From Paenibacillus castaneae (GTDB lineage: Bacteria; Bacillota; Bacilli; Paenibacillales; Paenibacillaceae), in assembly GCF_002884445.1 (NCBI RefSeq), contig NZ_KZ614144.1:785272-849271 (forward strand): a DNA stretch of 64,000 nucleotides, read 5' to 3'. Positions 43,294-51,894 of this stretch are shown piece by piece (positions within the stretch are counted from its first letter, which is position 1; every line of letters begins with the position of its first letter). The position numbers and the translations under genes are program-made. A model generated the notes under the pieces. It made no database searches. It worked only from the letters and a program-made list of their open reading frames with translations, and was not told where the DNA came from.

Positions 43294-43326
43294 TTAGTTT
43301 CAACATTTGATGTTATAGTCCACGTA
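43294..43326. repeat. Copy 2 of a 33-bp dispersed repeat
   Basis: Matches 10141-10173 with two substitutions. Located between the unknown gene's stop (43279) and the terminator at 43367-43408. Confidence 0.75.
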
Positions 43327-43366
43327 ATGAGTCAAACGAGATCAGGCAGCAATAGACCAAGAAAGC

Positions 43367-43408
43367 AAAACAGCCGAACAGATATAAAGCTCTGATCGGC
43401 TGTTTTCC
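43367..43408 (+). terminator. Terminator of the AACAGCCGATCAG family
   Basis: AAAACAGCCGA (43367-43377) pairs perfectly with TCGGCTGTTTT (43396-43406) and T residues flank both sides. It lies between the unknown gene and the convergent dioxygenase/HEAT gene. Confidence 0.75.
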
Positions 43409-43442
43409 TGATAAAAGCTTCATTTCTAAATAGTGCGTTGCC

Positions 43443-44849
43443 CTAGAAAGTATTAGACGGTGTTGTCGTTGTGCACCACCGTGCATTAAATAATGCTTTA
43501 ATGAGAATATCTTTGGCTTCTTCGGTTCCGATATAGCGGAGCGCTTCCAGCGCATGTGCCCTGACGTAGCGGTTCTCGTCATCTAGAGCAGCTGCAAGAG
43601 CTGGAACGGCAGCCACAGCGGAGGGTCCGACTCGAGACAGCGAGAGGCCGGCAGTGAAGCGAACCTGCGTATCCTCATCCTGCAAGCATCGAATTAACCC
43701 GTCCACGGCTTCTTGTCTTGTGGAAGCCATGATGCCCAGCGCCTCGCAAATCTCTCTTCTTACTGCAGCTGAGGAGTCAGATAGAAGCCTGATAAGCGCT
43801 GGAAGCGCGCTATCGGCCAAGCCGCGAAGCTCTCCAAGTGCAAATACAGCATGCTTAACCGTTTCCTCACGCTCATCTGTTAACGCCTCTATTAATCCAG
43901 CGACAGCATCAGAACCTGCAACAGAAAGCCCATAAGCGGACAAACGCGATACGTCCGTTCGATGATGATGGAGTGCTGCAAGCAGCACCTCTACACCCGG
44001 CATGCCATATCTCGCAAGCTCATACGCTGCGTTTAACGCATGCGGCTCGAAATCAGCCTCTAAAGCGATTGAAAGCTCTTTTAGTTTTTCTTCATTCGAT
44101 TCTGCTGTATTCGCAATACTGCCAACGCTGCCGGAAAGCCAGTTCCAGCTTTCTTCCCAGAGCGTTTCATGACGGGCTATCGGCAGTGATAGAGTAGTAG
44201 TCGGCTCTATCCATGCTGGAGCTTGGTTATCCCATGAAGGCTTGCTCGGAGCAGTCGTCCGCATAAATTCAAATTTCAGCATATAGCGGGGATTGCCAAG
44301 CACATTCGGTGTTGACCGATGCCAGATATCATAATGGATAAGTGCAAACGTACCTGCTTCGCCGCTTGCATACGCTTCTCCAGGAGCATCATCAGAGATG
44401 AAGTTTCGTTCCTCGTAGTTTTGTGTGCCTGGCATTACGCCAGTTGGTCCAAGCTCGAGCGGGGTGGCTTGCGGAAAATACATAATCATGGCCCACCATG
44501 GATGATGATTGCGCATCCGTGAATAGCCCCAATAGCTATCTTTATGCCATCCTCCGGCAACAGGCTGTGCATTGTAATGGCCATGTCTGTGTGCGTGCAG
44601 CATGTAGTCTGGGCCAAGTACGCTTGTCAATGCGCCGGTAATGACAGGATGGTCGAATACCTGCTGAATTTCACGAATTCGCGGCAGCAGGTTATTGCCT
44701 GGGTTTCCTTCTTCCTCATACACCCTTTTCAGTTCATCGGTCATGCTTTGATGGAAAGTATTGGAGAAATCGGTTTTCAGAATGAGAAATCCTTCTGTAA
44801 TAAATGCTCGAATCTGCTCGTCAGTCAATAAGATAGGTGATTGGCTCAT
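43443..44849 (-). CDS. Phytanoyl-CoA-dioxygenase-like protein fused to HEAT repeats
   Basis: A 468-residue cytoplasmic protein in two parts. Residues about 1-255 are a phytanoyl-CoA dioxygenase (PhyH)-type Fe(II)/2-oxoglutarate oxygenase: His102-x-Asp104 (GGWHKDSYWG) and His177 (DIWHRSTPN) would bind iron and Arg188 would bind 2-oxoglutarate. Residues about 280-460 are HEAT/PBS-lyase-type helical repeats with alternating AVFALGELR, EICEALGIM, AGLSLSRVG, HALEALRYIG units. ATG 44849 follows AGGAGG at a rather long 14-nt spacing. The HEAT part probably holds a protein or large-molecule substrate. It is monocistronic; the AraC regulator may control it. Substrate unknown. Confidence 0.85.
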   Translation of the reverse strand: MSQSPILLTDEQIRAFITEGFLILKTDFSNTFHQSMTDELKRVYEEEGNPGNNLLPRIREIQQVFDHPVITGALTSVLGPDYMLHAHRHGHYNAQPVAGGWHKDSYWGYSRMRNHHPWWAMIMYFPQATPLELGPTGVMPGTQNYEERNFISDDAPGEAYASGEAGTFALIHYDIWHRSTPNVLGNPRYMLKFEFMRTTAPSKPSWDNQAPAWIEPTTTLSLPIARHETLWEESWNWLSGSVGSIANTAESNEEKLKELSIALEADFEPHALNAAYELARYGMPGVEVLLAALHHHRTDVSRLSAYGLSVAGSDAVAGLIEALTDEREETVKHAVFALGELRGLADSALPALIRLLSDSSAAVRREICEALGIMASTRQEAVDGLIRCLQDEDTQVRFTAGLSLSRVGPSAVAAVPALAAALDDENRYVRAHALEALRYIGTEEAKDILIKALFNARWCTTTTPSNTF

Positions 44850-44997
44850 TTGTATGTTTAACCTCCTGAAGGTATGCAGCATGAAGCAATTGCGGTATGT
44901 GCTTACGCTGCAGTCATTTATAAATTGATTATAGGAGATGCTGAAACCAATCAACATACACGATACTAAGCGAAATTTGTATAAAACTAACTCACTC

Positions 44998-45026
44998 TTG
45001 TACAATATTCCAATCAAACATATAAT
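44998..45026 (+). promoter_or_regulatory. Sigma-A promoter of the sugar-binding protein gene
   Basis: TTGTAC (44998-45003), a 17-bp spacer and a perfect TATAAT (45021-45026), giving a leader of about 140 nt. The 321-bp intergenic region holds no other feature that I can support. Confidence 0.65.
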
Positions 45027-45170
45027 TACATTAAATTACACGTTTGATAAACCATAATATAGAAAACAGAGTCTTTGGTCCTACTAAAAACATATTAGAC
45101 TATCTAATATAAAGCGCATACATAAGAGGATGGGTATGAATCAGATTGAAAGCAAAGGAGGGATAATCAT

Positions 45171-46532
45171 TTGAAAAAACTAAAAAAATTATCCCTATTG
45201 TTCATCCTCATCGGCATACTTGCCGTTGGCTGTCAGATCGAGAAAAACTCCGAGTCTGTCTCTTCCACGGAGACGCAGCAGCAGGGGGGTATTTCGTTGA
45301 AGGCATGGATTATCGCGAATACGGCGTTAGCTGAGCCTTTTTTCGTGCAGACCCTAGAGCCTTATATGGAGCAGCATAACAATATTACAATTGATATAAA
45401 GGTGCTCAGCTGGGATACGGCTTGGTCGGATATTACATCTGCGATTACAAGCGGAGAAGGGCCTGATATTGTCCAGCTGGGAACAACCTGGGTACCGGCT
45501 ATTGCATCTATGAATGGTCTTGATGATCTCACCAATAGAGTAGGTGAAGTAGGCGGTGGAGAGGCTTATCTCCCTGCCAGCTGGAAGACGACAATGATTG
45601 AAGGCAAACCGAATGTATATGCCGTTCCGTGGTTTGTGGACGCGCGCGTGTTATTTTATCGGAAGGATGCCTTTCAAGCTGCAGGCGTCGATCCGAATAC
45701 AGCGTTTCAGGATTGGAGTTCGTTCAAGGAAGCATTACAGAAAGTAAACGGTATTGAAATAAATGGACAGAAGATGACTGCTCTCGGAGTTCCCGGCAAA
45801 AATGACTGGAATGTCGCCCATAATATACTTCCATGGATGTGGAGTGCGGGAGCAGAGGTGCTGACACCGGATAATAAATCAGCAGTATTCAACGACAAGC
45901 AAGCGCTTGAGGGCATTATGTATTACACCGGATTAGCCCAGGATGGCTTAGTCGATCTTGCTTCGCTTGGCAAAAACTCTTCTCAAATCGAGAATGATTT
46001 CGCAGATGGCAAGACCGCTGCTTTGGTGTCTGGTCCATGGCTGTTGAAAGACTTTGAAATCTCAAGGGATAATGGCGGACTTGGTGGGGTTATTGATAAA
46101 GCAAATATAGGCCTTGCTCCGCTGCCGATGGGCCCTGAGAAAAGATCTACCTTTATCGGGGGAAGCAATCTTGCTGTATTTCAAACATCCAAGCATAAAG
46201 ACGCCGCATGGGAGCTTATCCGTTATTTGTCCAGCGATGAAGCGCAGCTGGCGTATTCCAAGAGACTGGGCATGCTGCCTGCCAAGAGAAGCTTGTTAGA
46301 TTCGAAAGCGCCTATTGAAGAGCTGGGCTATGCTGCTTTCGCAGAGGCTACGAAATATGGCCAGACGTATCCTTCCATTCCGCAGTGGGGCTCGATTGAG
46401 ACAGCTCTTGTCAAGCATTTCGGAGAAATTTGGAGCATAGCTGCAGATCAAACAGGACGTTACAGCGAAGAGGCAGTTCAAGAACAGCTAGATGCAGCAG
46501 TACGGGAAATTGATATTATTTTGGCCCAATAG
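45171..46532 (+). CDS. Extracellular solute-binding lipoprotein (family 1, sugar type)
   Basis: A 453-residue family-1 solute-binding protein. The signal peptide ends in the lipobox LAVGC21, so it is a lipoprotein. The mature part follows the maltose/multiple-sugar-binding pattern: TLEPYMEQHNNITIDI, GEGPDIVQLGTTWVPA, YAVPWFVDARVLFYRKDAF, and GGSNLAVFQTSKHKDAAWELI. The start is TTG 45171, set by AAAGGAGGG 8 nt upstream. No ABC permease or ATPase accompanies it; the next gene, 101 nt on, is a membrane GGDEF-EAL enzyme. It may hand its ligand to that protein's external domain or share a distant importer. Confidence 0.88.
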   Translation: MKKLKKLSLLFILIGILAVGCQIEKNSESVSSTETQQQGGISLKAWIIANTALAEPFFVQTLEPYMEQHNNITIDIKVLSWDTAWSDITSAITSGEGPDIVQLGTTWVPAIASMNGLDDLTNRVGEVGGGEAYLPASWKTTMIEGKPNVYAVPWFVDARVLFYRKDAFQAAGVDPNTAFQDWSSFKEALQKVNGIEINGQKMTALGVPGKNDWNVAHNILPWMWSAGAEVLTPDNKSAVFNDKQALEGIMYYTGLAQDGLVDLASLGKNSSQIENDFADGKTAALVSGPWLLKDFEISRDNGGLGGVIDKANIGLAPLPMGPEKRSTFIGGSNLAVFQTSKHKDAAWELIRYLSSDEAQLAYSKRLGMLPAKRSLLDSKAPIEELGYAAFAEATKYGQTYPSIPQWGSIETALVKHFGEIWSIAADQTGRYSEEAVQEQLDAAVREIDIILAQ

Positions 46533-46633
46533 CTGGTTGATTTCGCTGGGATCGCTAGGATCACAAATGGTGAGCGGCATCTACAACAATCTATTACAGC
46601 AGCAGGTCAGACATAATCTCGTTTGCAAGGAGG

Positions 46634-49132
46634 ATGTTAGCGATAAACCAGATGGCTGAAATACATAAAAAAGTTCTATCTCTAAGAAGCCTTATTAAAT
46701 ATACATCCTTTCAGCTTACATTTTCATTACTCATCAGCGTTATTATTATTGTTCTTGTATTATCCGTTTTCTCTTATCGGCAGTCTGTACATATTCTTGA
46801 AGAGGAGTCTGCACAGGGCTCCCTGCAAACGATCATACAAACCAACGGGCATATTGATAATTTACTGCAGCAATACGAGGATCTTGCAACGATGCTGATG
46901 CATGACCAAGAATTCCTCAACAAACTATTGGTGTTCAATAGTAGTGATAATGAAGCGGATTTCAGCCAAGCTAACAGCTTTATTTCCAATTTCTTTCATA
47001 CCTATCTGAATTCATATCAAACAATCGCATCGATAACCATTTTCTCACCTGATCAAGCTAGAGTATTAACCTCTCTTCGCCGAGAAGGAACGATTCCCAC
47101 AATAAGGAATGGTAATGCAAAGGGTATCAGAGAGCTGGATTGGTTTCAAAAGCTTCTATCCTCTGACCGTGACACCGTTTATTTGGATACGCGAAAAGCG
47201 GCATTTGTCAGCATGGGCGCATCTGAGCCTATGTTTGCAATCGTGAAAACGATAAGAAGCCCTTATAATTATGAGAAAATTATCGGAGCGCTGCTGCTTG
47301 AGATACCAAGTAAAAATTTGAGAAAAGCTTTAGAGGGCTTTAAATTAGGCGAAAACGGCGGATATGAGATTATTAACAATCAAGGAACCATTATATACAC
47401 GGCAGATGAGAAGAGGATAGAGGCACCCTTTAAAGGGGTAATGCCTGAACTAATTGATGGCGGCAGCAATTCGGGCAATTTCTACGCCCAAGATGAGAAT
47501 GGCGTGCTGCAAAATTATTCTTTTCAGCAATCAAGTGTATCGGGATGGACTATCATAGGCTATTACTCAAAGAAGGAGCTCCTTGCGCCGATGCGCCGGA
47601 TGCTTATTGATTCGGTATGGCTTTCTCTATTATGCTGCATCGCAGCTGTTTTTGTTGTGGGCTTTCTCGTGCAGCGAGGAGTAGGGAAACCGCTGGGCAA
47701 GCTGCGCTCACTCATGCAAGAAGGGGAAAGAGGGAATGTACAGGTTCGAACGGATTTCCATGCTGATAATGAAATTGGTGATTTAGGAAAAGCATTTAAT
47801 CGAATGATGGATCAAATCACATTGGCCTATTATGATACCTTAACGAATCTTCCTAATCGCAGATTGTTAGTGGACCGGATGCAGGAGGCACTGAGCCTTG
47901 CCGAGCTTGGCGGACAGCAATTTGCTGTCTTGTTTGTAGATATGGATCGATTCAAAATCGTAAATGATTCTCTAGGCCACCATGCAGGCGATCTGTTGAT
48001 TCAGCTTGTCGGACAAAGGCTGCAAGCTTGTATTCGTGAGCAGGATACGGTTGCAAGAATAGCTGGAGATGAGTTTATTGTACTGCTGCTGGATTCTAAT
48101 AAGGAGCATTCCATTGCCGTTGCGCAGCAGATACTTGAAGATATTAGAAATCCTTTTATTGTATTTGAGCAGGAGCTTCATGTTACCGTAAGCATAGGCA
48201 TCTCTTATTATCCTAATGACGAAACCGATGTAGAAACGTTAATCAAGTTTGCAGACATGGCCATGTACGAAGCGAAGGCCAAAGGCAAAAATACGGTAAA
48301 AATTTATCATTCTGATATGACGGCTCGTACGAATGAAAGAATGAGAATCGAAAACGACCTTCATCGCGCCTTGGTGAACAAAGAGTTTCAGCTTCATTAT
48401 CAGCCTCGCGTAGATGCTCAAAGCGGTATCGTTGTGGGAAGCGAAGCGCTCATTCGTTGGAATCATGTGACAATGGGCCAAATTCCGCCAGAAAAATTCA
48501 TCCCCATCGCCGAGGAAACGGGACTAATCATTCCCATTGGCGATTGGGTAATTAGAGAGGCATGCGCGCAGAACAAAGCTTGGCAGGAAGCGGGATATCC
48601 GCCGATGCGAGTGGCTGTCAACGTGTCTGGAAAACAATTCGAAGGCAGTTTGATGGAGAGCATCGACCAGATTCTTAACGATACCGGTCTTGACGAGCGG
48701 TGGCTGGAGGTGGAAATAACGGAAAGCGTACTGATGGAACAGGTCGCGACCATTAATCAGACGCTTCGTGCGTTGAAGGCAAGAGGCATTCATCTCTCCG
48801 TCGATGATTTCGGAACGGGCTATTCCAGCTTATCATTCCTCATGAAATTCGAAGTGGATACGTTGAAGATTGATAAGTCATTTATCCAGGACATTCACAC
48901 CAATCCGGATAACCAAACGATAGCTACTGCGGTCATTAGGCTTGCTCATAACTTAGGCATGACCGTTGTTTCAGAAGGAGTAGAGAAGGAGGAGGAATAT
49001 CGCTTTTTGCTGGAGCGCGGCTCTGATGAGATACAGGGTTTCTATATGAGCATGCCGCTTCCAGCAGACAAGTTTGAACAGACGATATTGCGGGAAAACC
49101 GAACGGCTTCCGGCGAGGGGGCTAAGCGTTAG
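46634..49132 (+). CDS. Membrane sensor with dCache, HAMP, GGDEF and EAL domains
   Basis: An 832-residue two-helix membrane protein. Helix 1 (about 25-48) and helix 2 (about 330-352) bracket an extracellular dCache-like sensor; a HAMP segment (about 353-405) leads to GGDEF (about 410-570, motif AGDEF at 477-481, a conservative variant) and EAL (about 580-820, EALIRW from 604, EITESVLM, DDFGTGYSS, EGVE). All key EAL residues are present, so cyclic-di-GMP breakdown is likely; the AGDEF site may still cyclise or only bind GTP. The start is uncertain: ATG 46634 touches AAGGAGG, ATG 46652 is 18 nt from it. The upstream sugar-binding lipoprotein could be its ligand-presenting partner. Confidence 0.9.
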   Translation: MLAINQMAEIHKKVLSLRSLIKYTSFQLTFSLLISVIIIVLVLSVFSYRQSVHILEEESAQGSLQTIIQTNGHIDNLLQQYEDLATMLMHDQEFLNKLLVFNSSDNEADFSQANSFISNFFHTYLNSYQTIASITIFSPDQARVLTSLRREGTIPTIRNGNAKGIRELDWFQKLLSSDRDTVYLDTRKAAFVSMGASEPMFAIVKTIRSPYNYEKIIGALLLEIPSKNLRKALEGFKLGENGGYEIINNQGTIIYTADEKRIEAPFKGVMPELIDGGSNSGNFYAQDENGVLQNYSFQQSSVSGWTIIGYYSKKELLAPMRRMLIDSVWLSLLCCIAAVFVVGFLVQRGVGKPLGKLRSLMQEGERGNVQVRTDFHADNEIGDLGKAFNRMMDQITLAYYDTLTNLPNRRLLVDRMQEALSLAELGGQQFAVLFVDMDRFKIVNDSLGHHAGDLLIQLVGQRLQACIREQDTVARIAGDEFIVLLLDSNKEHSIAVAQQILEDIRNPFIVFEQELHVTVSIGISYYPNDETDVETLIKFADMAMYEAKAKGKNTVKIYHSDMTARTNERMRIENDLHRALVNKEFQLHYQPRVDAQSGIVVGSEALIRWNHVTMGQIPPEKFIPIAEETGLIIPIGDWVIREACAQNKAWQEAGYPPMRVAVNVSGKQFEGSLMESIDQILNDTGLDERWLEVEITESVLMEQVATINQTLRALKARGIHLSVDDFGTGYSSLSFLMKFEVDTLKIDKSFIQDIHTNPDNQTIATAVIRLAHNLGMTVVSEGVEKEEEYRFLLERGSDEIQGFYMSMPLPADKFEQTILRENRTASGEGAKR

Positions 49133-49136
49133 GGGA

Positions 49137-49157
49137 GAGCGTGCAAGCCGCACGCTC
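49137..49157. terminator. GC-rich hairpin between convergent genes
   Basis: GAGCGTGC (49137-49144) pairs with GCACGCTC (49150-49157) across a 5-nt loop. It overlaps the stop of the cytochrome bd subunit II gene and has no T tract. Confidence 0.55.
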
Positions 49158-50205
49158 AAGCCTTCGGTTCCGCATCCGGTCCTTTGCCGATATATTTCTT
49201 ATCCTTGAGGAATAGTCGCCAAAACATGTAGAATCCGGGAGCGAGAACAGCAATTCCGATGCTATACGAAACTAATAAAGCACGAAATGTGGACGGATTC
49301 GTAATCGCTTCATCAATTGTTACATAAGGATGCAGCAAATAAGGAAGATGCGCGATACCGTAGCCCATGCTTGCGAGAAAGTATTGCCCAATGACGAAAG
49401 TGACCGCAAACCTCGGCCAGCCCGGTATGCCGGCTTTCCGCTTCCACCATAAAGCGCTGTAGCCGATTCCGAATGATACGACTGAGGCAAGGAACCAAGG
49501 CCACTGCTCTCCAATTCGGCTGACGATCCACTCAGCCTCCGGTGCCATCGTATAGGTAGCGAGCACGGCTGTTGCAAGGGTTAGGGGACCTAACCATTTG
49601 GCAGCCTTTCTGTAGACACGATAGGTCGATAAATCATCCGCCTCATGTGCATAATCAGATAAAAACAGCGTGGCAAGAAACAGCTCTGACGTAATGCCGA
49701 ATGCTAAGTGCGAATACTCGGTAGGCGACCGAAGCAGCTTGCCAAACAAAAGGTGAGGCTGCGCGTTTTCTGTTACTTCAACGAAGCCGCCTAATGAGAT
49801 TGGCAGAACACTAAGCAGGAGACCGGGGATGAGAACACCTGTCAGGCCGGAAATCCAGCGAAGAATACGGCTGAATCTACTGGTGGAATAGCTGTAAACC
49901 ATAAAGCTGCTTCGAACTGTCAATAGAATAAGCACGAGACTGACCGGTACGATCAGCACCGTGCCGAACCAATAGGCAGCCTTGGGAAAGAAGCCGACAA
50001 GGGCTACGGCAATAAGTACGAGGAACACATTCGTAACTTCCCATGAAGGAGAGAGATAGCGGTTTGCGATTTGCGCAGCACGCGTATTTTTGTTGCGGTC
50101 ATAGACCAAAGCCCAGAACCCTGCACCGAAATCGACAGAACCGAGAATGGCATATGCAAATATGAATGCCCATAAAATGGAGACTGCAATTGTTGCTTGA
50201 TTCAT
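49156..50205 (-). CDS. cydB: Cytochrome bd quinol oxidase subunit II
   Basis: A 349-residue subunit with about eight membrane helices. The family start IAVSILWAFIFAYAILGSVDFGAGFWAL is clear, as is the later SWEVTNVFLVLIAVALVGFFPKA. It pairs with subunit I encoded 4 nt upstream on the same strand, forming the membrane oxidase that reduces oxygen to water from quinol without proton pumping. The size (about 344-350) and company match the YthAB branch of B. subtilis rather than the longer CydAB. No cydCD genes are present in the window. Confidence 0.9.
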   Translation of the reverse strand: MNQATIAVSILWAFIFAYAILGSVDFGAGFWALVYDRNKNTRAAQIANRYLSPSWEVTNVFLVLIAVALVGFFPKAAYWFGTVLIVPVSLVLILLTVRSSFMVYSYSTSRFSRILRWISGLTGVLIPGLLLSVLPISLGGFVEVTENAQPHLLFGKLLRSPTEYSHLAFGITSELFLATLFLSDYAHEADDLSTYRVYRKAAKWLGPLTLATAVLATYTMAPEAEWIVSRIGEQWPWFLASVVSFGIGYSALWWKRKAGIPGWPRFAVTFVIGQYFLASMGYGIAHLPYLLHPYVTIDEAITNPSTFRALLVSYSIGIAVLAPGFYMFWRLFLKDKKYIGKGPDAEPKA

Positions 50206-50209
50206 AATG

Positions 50210-51541
50210 CTACCTTCCTTCTAGTGGAGTGAGTTCAGGGCCAATCGGCCTTCTGCGGAAATAGAAACGCATGACCAAGATGGTTATAGCCATTAGCATC
50301 ACGTAGAGCCCGATGAAAAGCGCAAATAAAATGCCGATATCTTGTGAACGTGTGGCTGCATCGGCTGTCAGCTGCACACCGCTGATCACCCAAGGCTGCC
50401 TGCCGGTACAGCTGAATATCCAGCCCGTTTCAATTCCGATTAGCGACAGCGGTCCGCCCACCATTAACAAGGCAAGCATCCATTTAGGCAAAGGACGCTT
50501 CCTAATGAAAGTTATGAACAGCGCGAAGAAGGAGAGCGCTAATAAGCCGGTGCCGATCACCACCATTAGATTGAATAGTGTATGAACATAAAGCGGCGGC
50601 CAAAGCTCGCGCGGGAAATCATTTAATCCCTTCACCACCGTATCGAAGCGATCAGCTGCTAAGAAGCTCAGCACCCAAGGAATTTGTATGCCCCCCACTA
50701 CCCGCTGCTCCTCTACATTTGTACTTCCGAATATTTCAAGCGGAGCATGATCCGTTGTTTCAAATAGCCCTTCCGCTGCTGCCAGCTTTAGCGGTAAATA
50801 GTTGTGCAGCATTTGAGCCGTGAGATGTCCATTTAGAGCCGTAGCAAGGGAACAAGTGAATCCGACGAAAAGCGCCAGCTGCAGGCATTTGCGGTGATAG
50901 ATCCGCTCCCGTTCCGGCTGTCCTCGCTTCAGCAGCTTGTAGGCAGCAATGGAGCCTATGCAGAATGCGCCCGTCATGAAAGCGGAAGCGACCACATGAA
51001 AAGCGGTAACGCCAAAGCTGGGATTAAATACAGCCTTTAGCGCATTAACGTCCGATACGACGCCATCCACGTATTTGAAGCCGGTCGGTGTATTCATCCA
51101 AGCATGCACATTAGTAATAAGCACAGCCGATGCTGCTGAACCCAGAGATACCATAATAACGCTGAAAATTCTGAGCTTCCGCGACAACCGGTCAGCCGCG
51201 TATATGTAGATAGACATGAACAAGGCTTCTAGGAAGAACGCCCAAATTTCAATTTGGAAGGGTACAGAAATAACCTGCCCGACGATTTCCATGAACCCCG
51301 GCCAGAGCAATGAAAGCATGACACCGACAATGGTTCCAGAAGGGATAGCGACGCCAAGCAGAATGGCCTGCGCTTTGGTCCATCTTTTAGCCATAACGGA
51401 ATAGTCCGGATTTTTGGTTATGCCGGACATGATTTCAGCGAATACGATCATGAGAGGCACTCCGACACCCAGCGTTGCAAAAATAATATGAAAAGCCATC
51501 GAGGTTCCAAATAAAGCTCTAGCTAATACCACGCTATCCAT
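50210..51541 (-). CDS. cydA: Cytochrome bd quinol oxidase subunit I (short Q-loop)
   Basis: A 443-residue subunit with about nine helices. The heme b595 ligand His18 is in SMAFHIIFATLG, a heme b558 ligand His is in AFHVVASAFM, and the GRQPW motif (TGRQPWVISG) at the quinol site is present. The Q-loop is short, so the protein matches the YthA/cyanide-insensitive-oxidase class of about 440 residues rather than E. coli CydA. It starts at ATG 51541 and is co-transcribed with subunit II (4-nt gap). Such oxidases operate at low oxygen or when heme-copper oxidases are inhibited. Confidence 0.9.
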   Translation of the reverse strand: MDSVVLARALFGTSMAFHIIFATLGVGVPLMIVFAEIMSGITKNPDYSVMAKRWTKAQAILLGVAIPSGTIVGVMLSLLWPGFMEIVGQVISVPFQIEIWAFFLEALFMSIYIYAADRLSRKLRIFSVIMVSLGSAASAVLITNVHAWMNTPTGFKYVDGVVSDVNALKAVFNPSFGVTAFHVVASAFMTGAFCIGSIAAYKLLKRGQPERERIYHRKCLQLALFVGFTCSLATALNGHLTAQMLHNYLPLKLAAAEGLFETTDHAPLEIFGSTNVEEQRVVGGIQIPWVLSFLAADRFDTVVKGLNDFPRELWPPLYVHTLFNLMVVIGTGLLALSFFALFITFIRKRPLPKWMLALLMVGGPLSLIGIETGWIFSCTGRQPWVISGVQLTADAATRSQDIGILFALFIGLYVMLMAITILVMRFYFRRRPIGPELTPLEGR

Positions 51542-51651
51542 TTTACAGCACCTTCTTTATAGGATTGTCTAAGGATTTTTAGTATGCATAGACGGAATGG
51601 AAATTATGTACAGAGTTGGCTTATGAAGGCTAAAGCTAGTTTCACATCATT

Positions 51652-51666
51652 GCGCAAACGTTGTCA
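51652..51666. promoter_or_regulatory. cre/LacI-operator-like site
   Basis: GCGCAAACGTTGTCA resembles the catabolite-responsive consensus with one weak half. It lies about 60 bp upstream of the pullulanase -35 box. Confidence 0.35.
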
Positions 51667-51723
51667 TTTTTACATAGAATCGGAAGAAAAATTGGAGAAA
51701 TGGATCATCTTGGTGGAATGTTA

Positions 51724-51753
51724 TTGACATTTCATTATTTTTGGTATTAATAT
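51724..51753 (+). promoter_or_regulatory. Promoter of the pullulanase gene
   Basis: TTGACA (51724-51729) with TAATAT (51748-51753) at an 18-bp spacing. The cre-like site 51761-51774 covers the likely start point. Confidence 0.55.
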
Positions 51754-51760
51754 GTATTCA

Positions 51761-51774
51761 GGTAAACGCTTTCA
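51761..51774. promoter_or_regulatory. cre-like site at the pullulanase transcription start
   Basis: GGTAAACGCTTTCA fits the CcpA catabolite-responsive pattern (about WTGNAANCGNWNNCW). Its place at the start of transcription suits glucose repression. Confidence 0.55.
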
Positions 51775-51845
51775 ATACTCTAATTTTTAATATAATCGGT
51801 TAGAAGGAGGTATTAATGTTTTAAAGTCATTTATTTACCCTTTTA

Positions 51846-51859
51846 TGCAAACGATTGCA
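51846..51859. promoter_or_regulatory. LacI-type operator-like palindrome in the pullulanase leader
   Basis: TGCAAACGATTGCA is a near-perfect palindrome with GCAAACG half-sites, the kind bound by maltose-type LacI regulators. It lies 35 bp before the ATG. Confidence 0.5.
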
Positions 51860-51894
51860 CGACGTAAAAACATGGATTAGGGAGGTTCATACGA

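Larger units (their letters stand above)
51542..51894. promoter_or_regulatory. Divergent control region of cydAB and pullulanase
   Basis: This 353-bp gap holds a pullulanase promoter (51724-51753), three LacI/CcpA-type palindromes (51652-51666, 51761-51774, 51846-51859) and an A/T-rich stretch. No gene is supported here. Confidence 0.55.
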
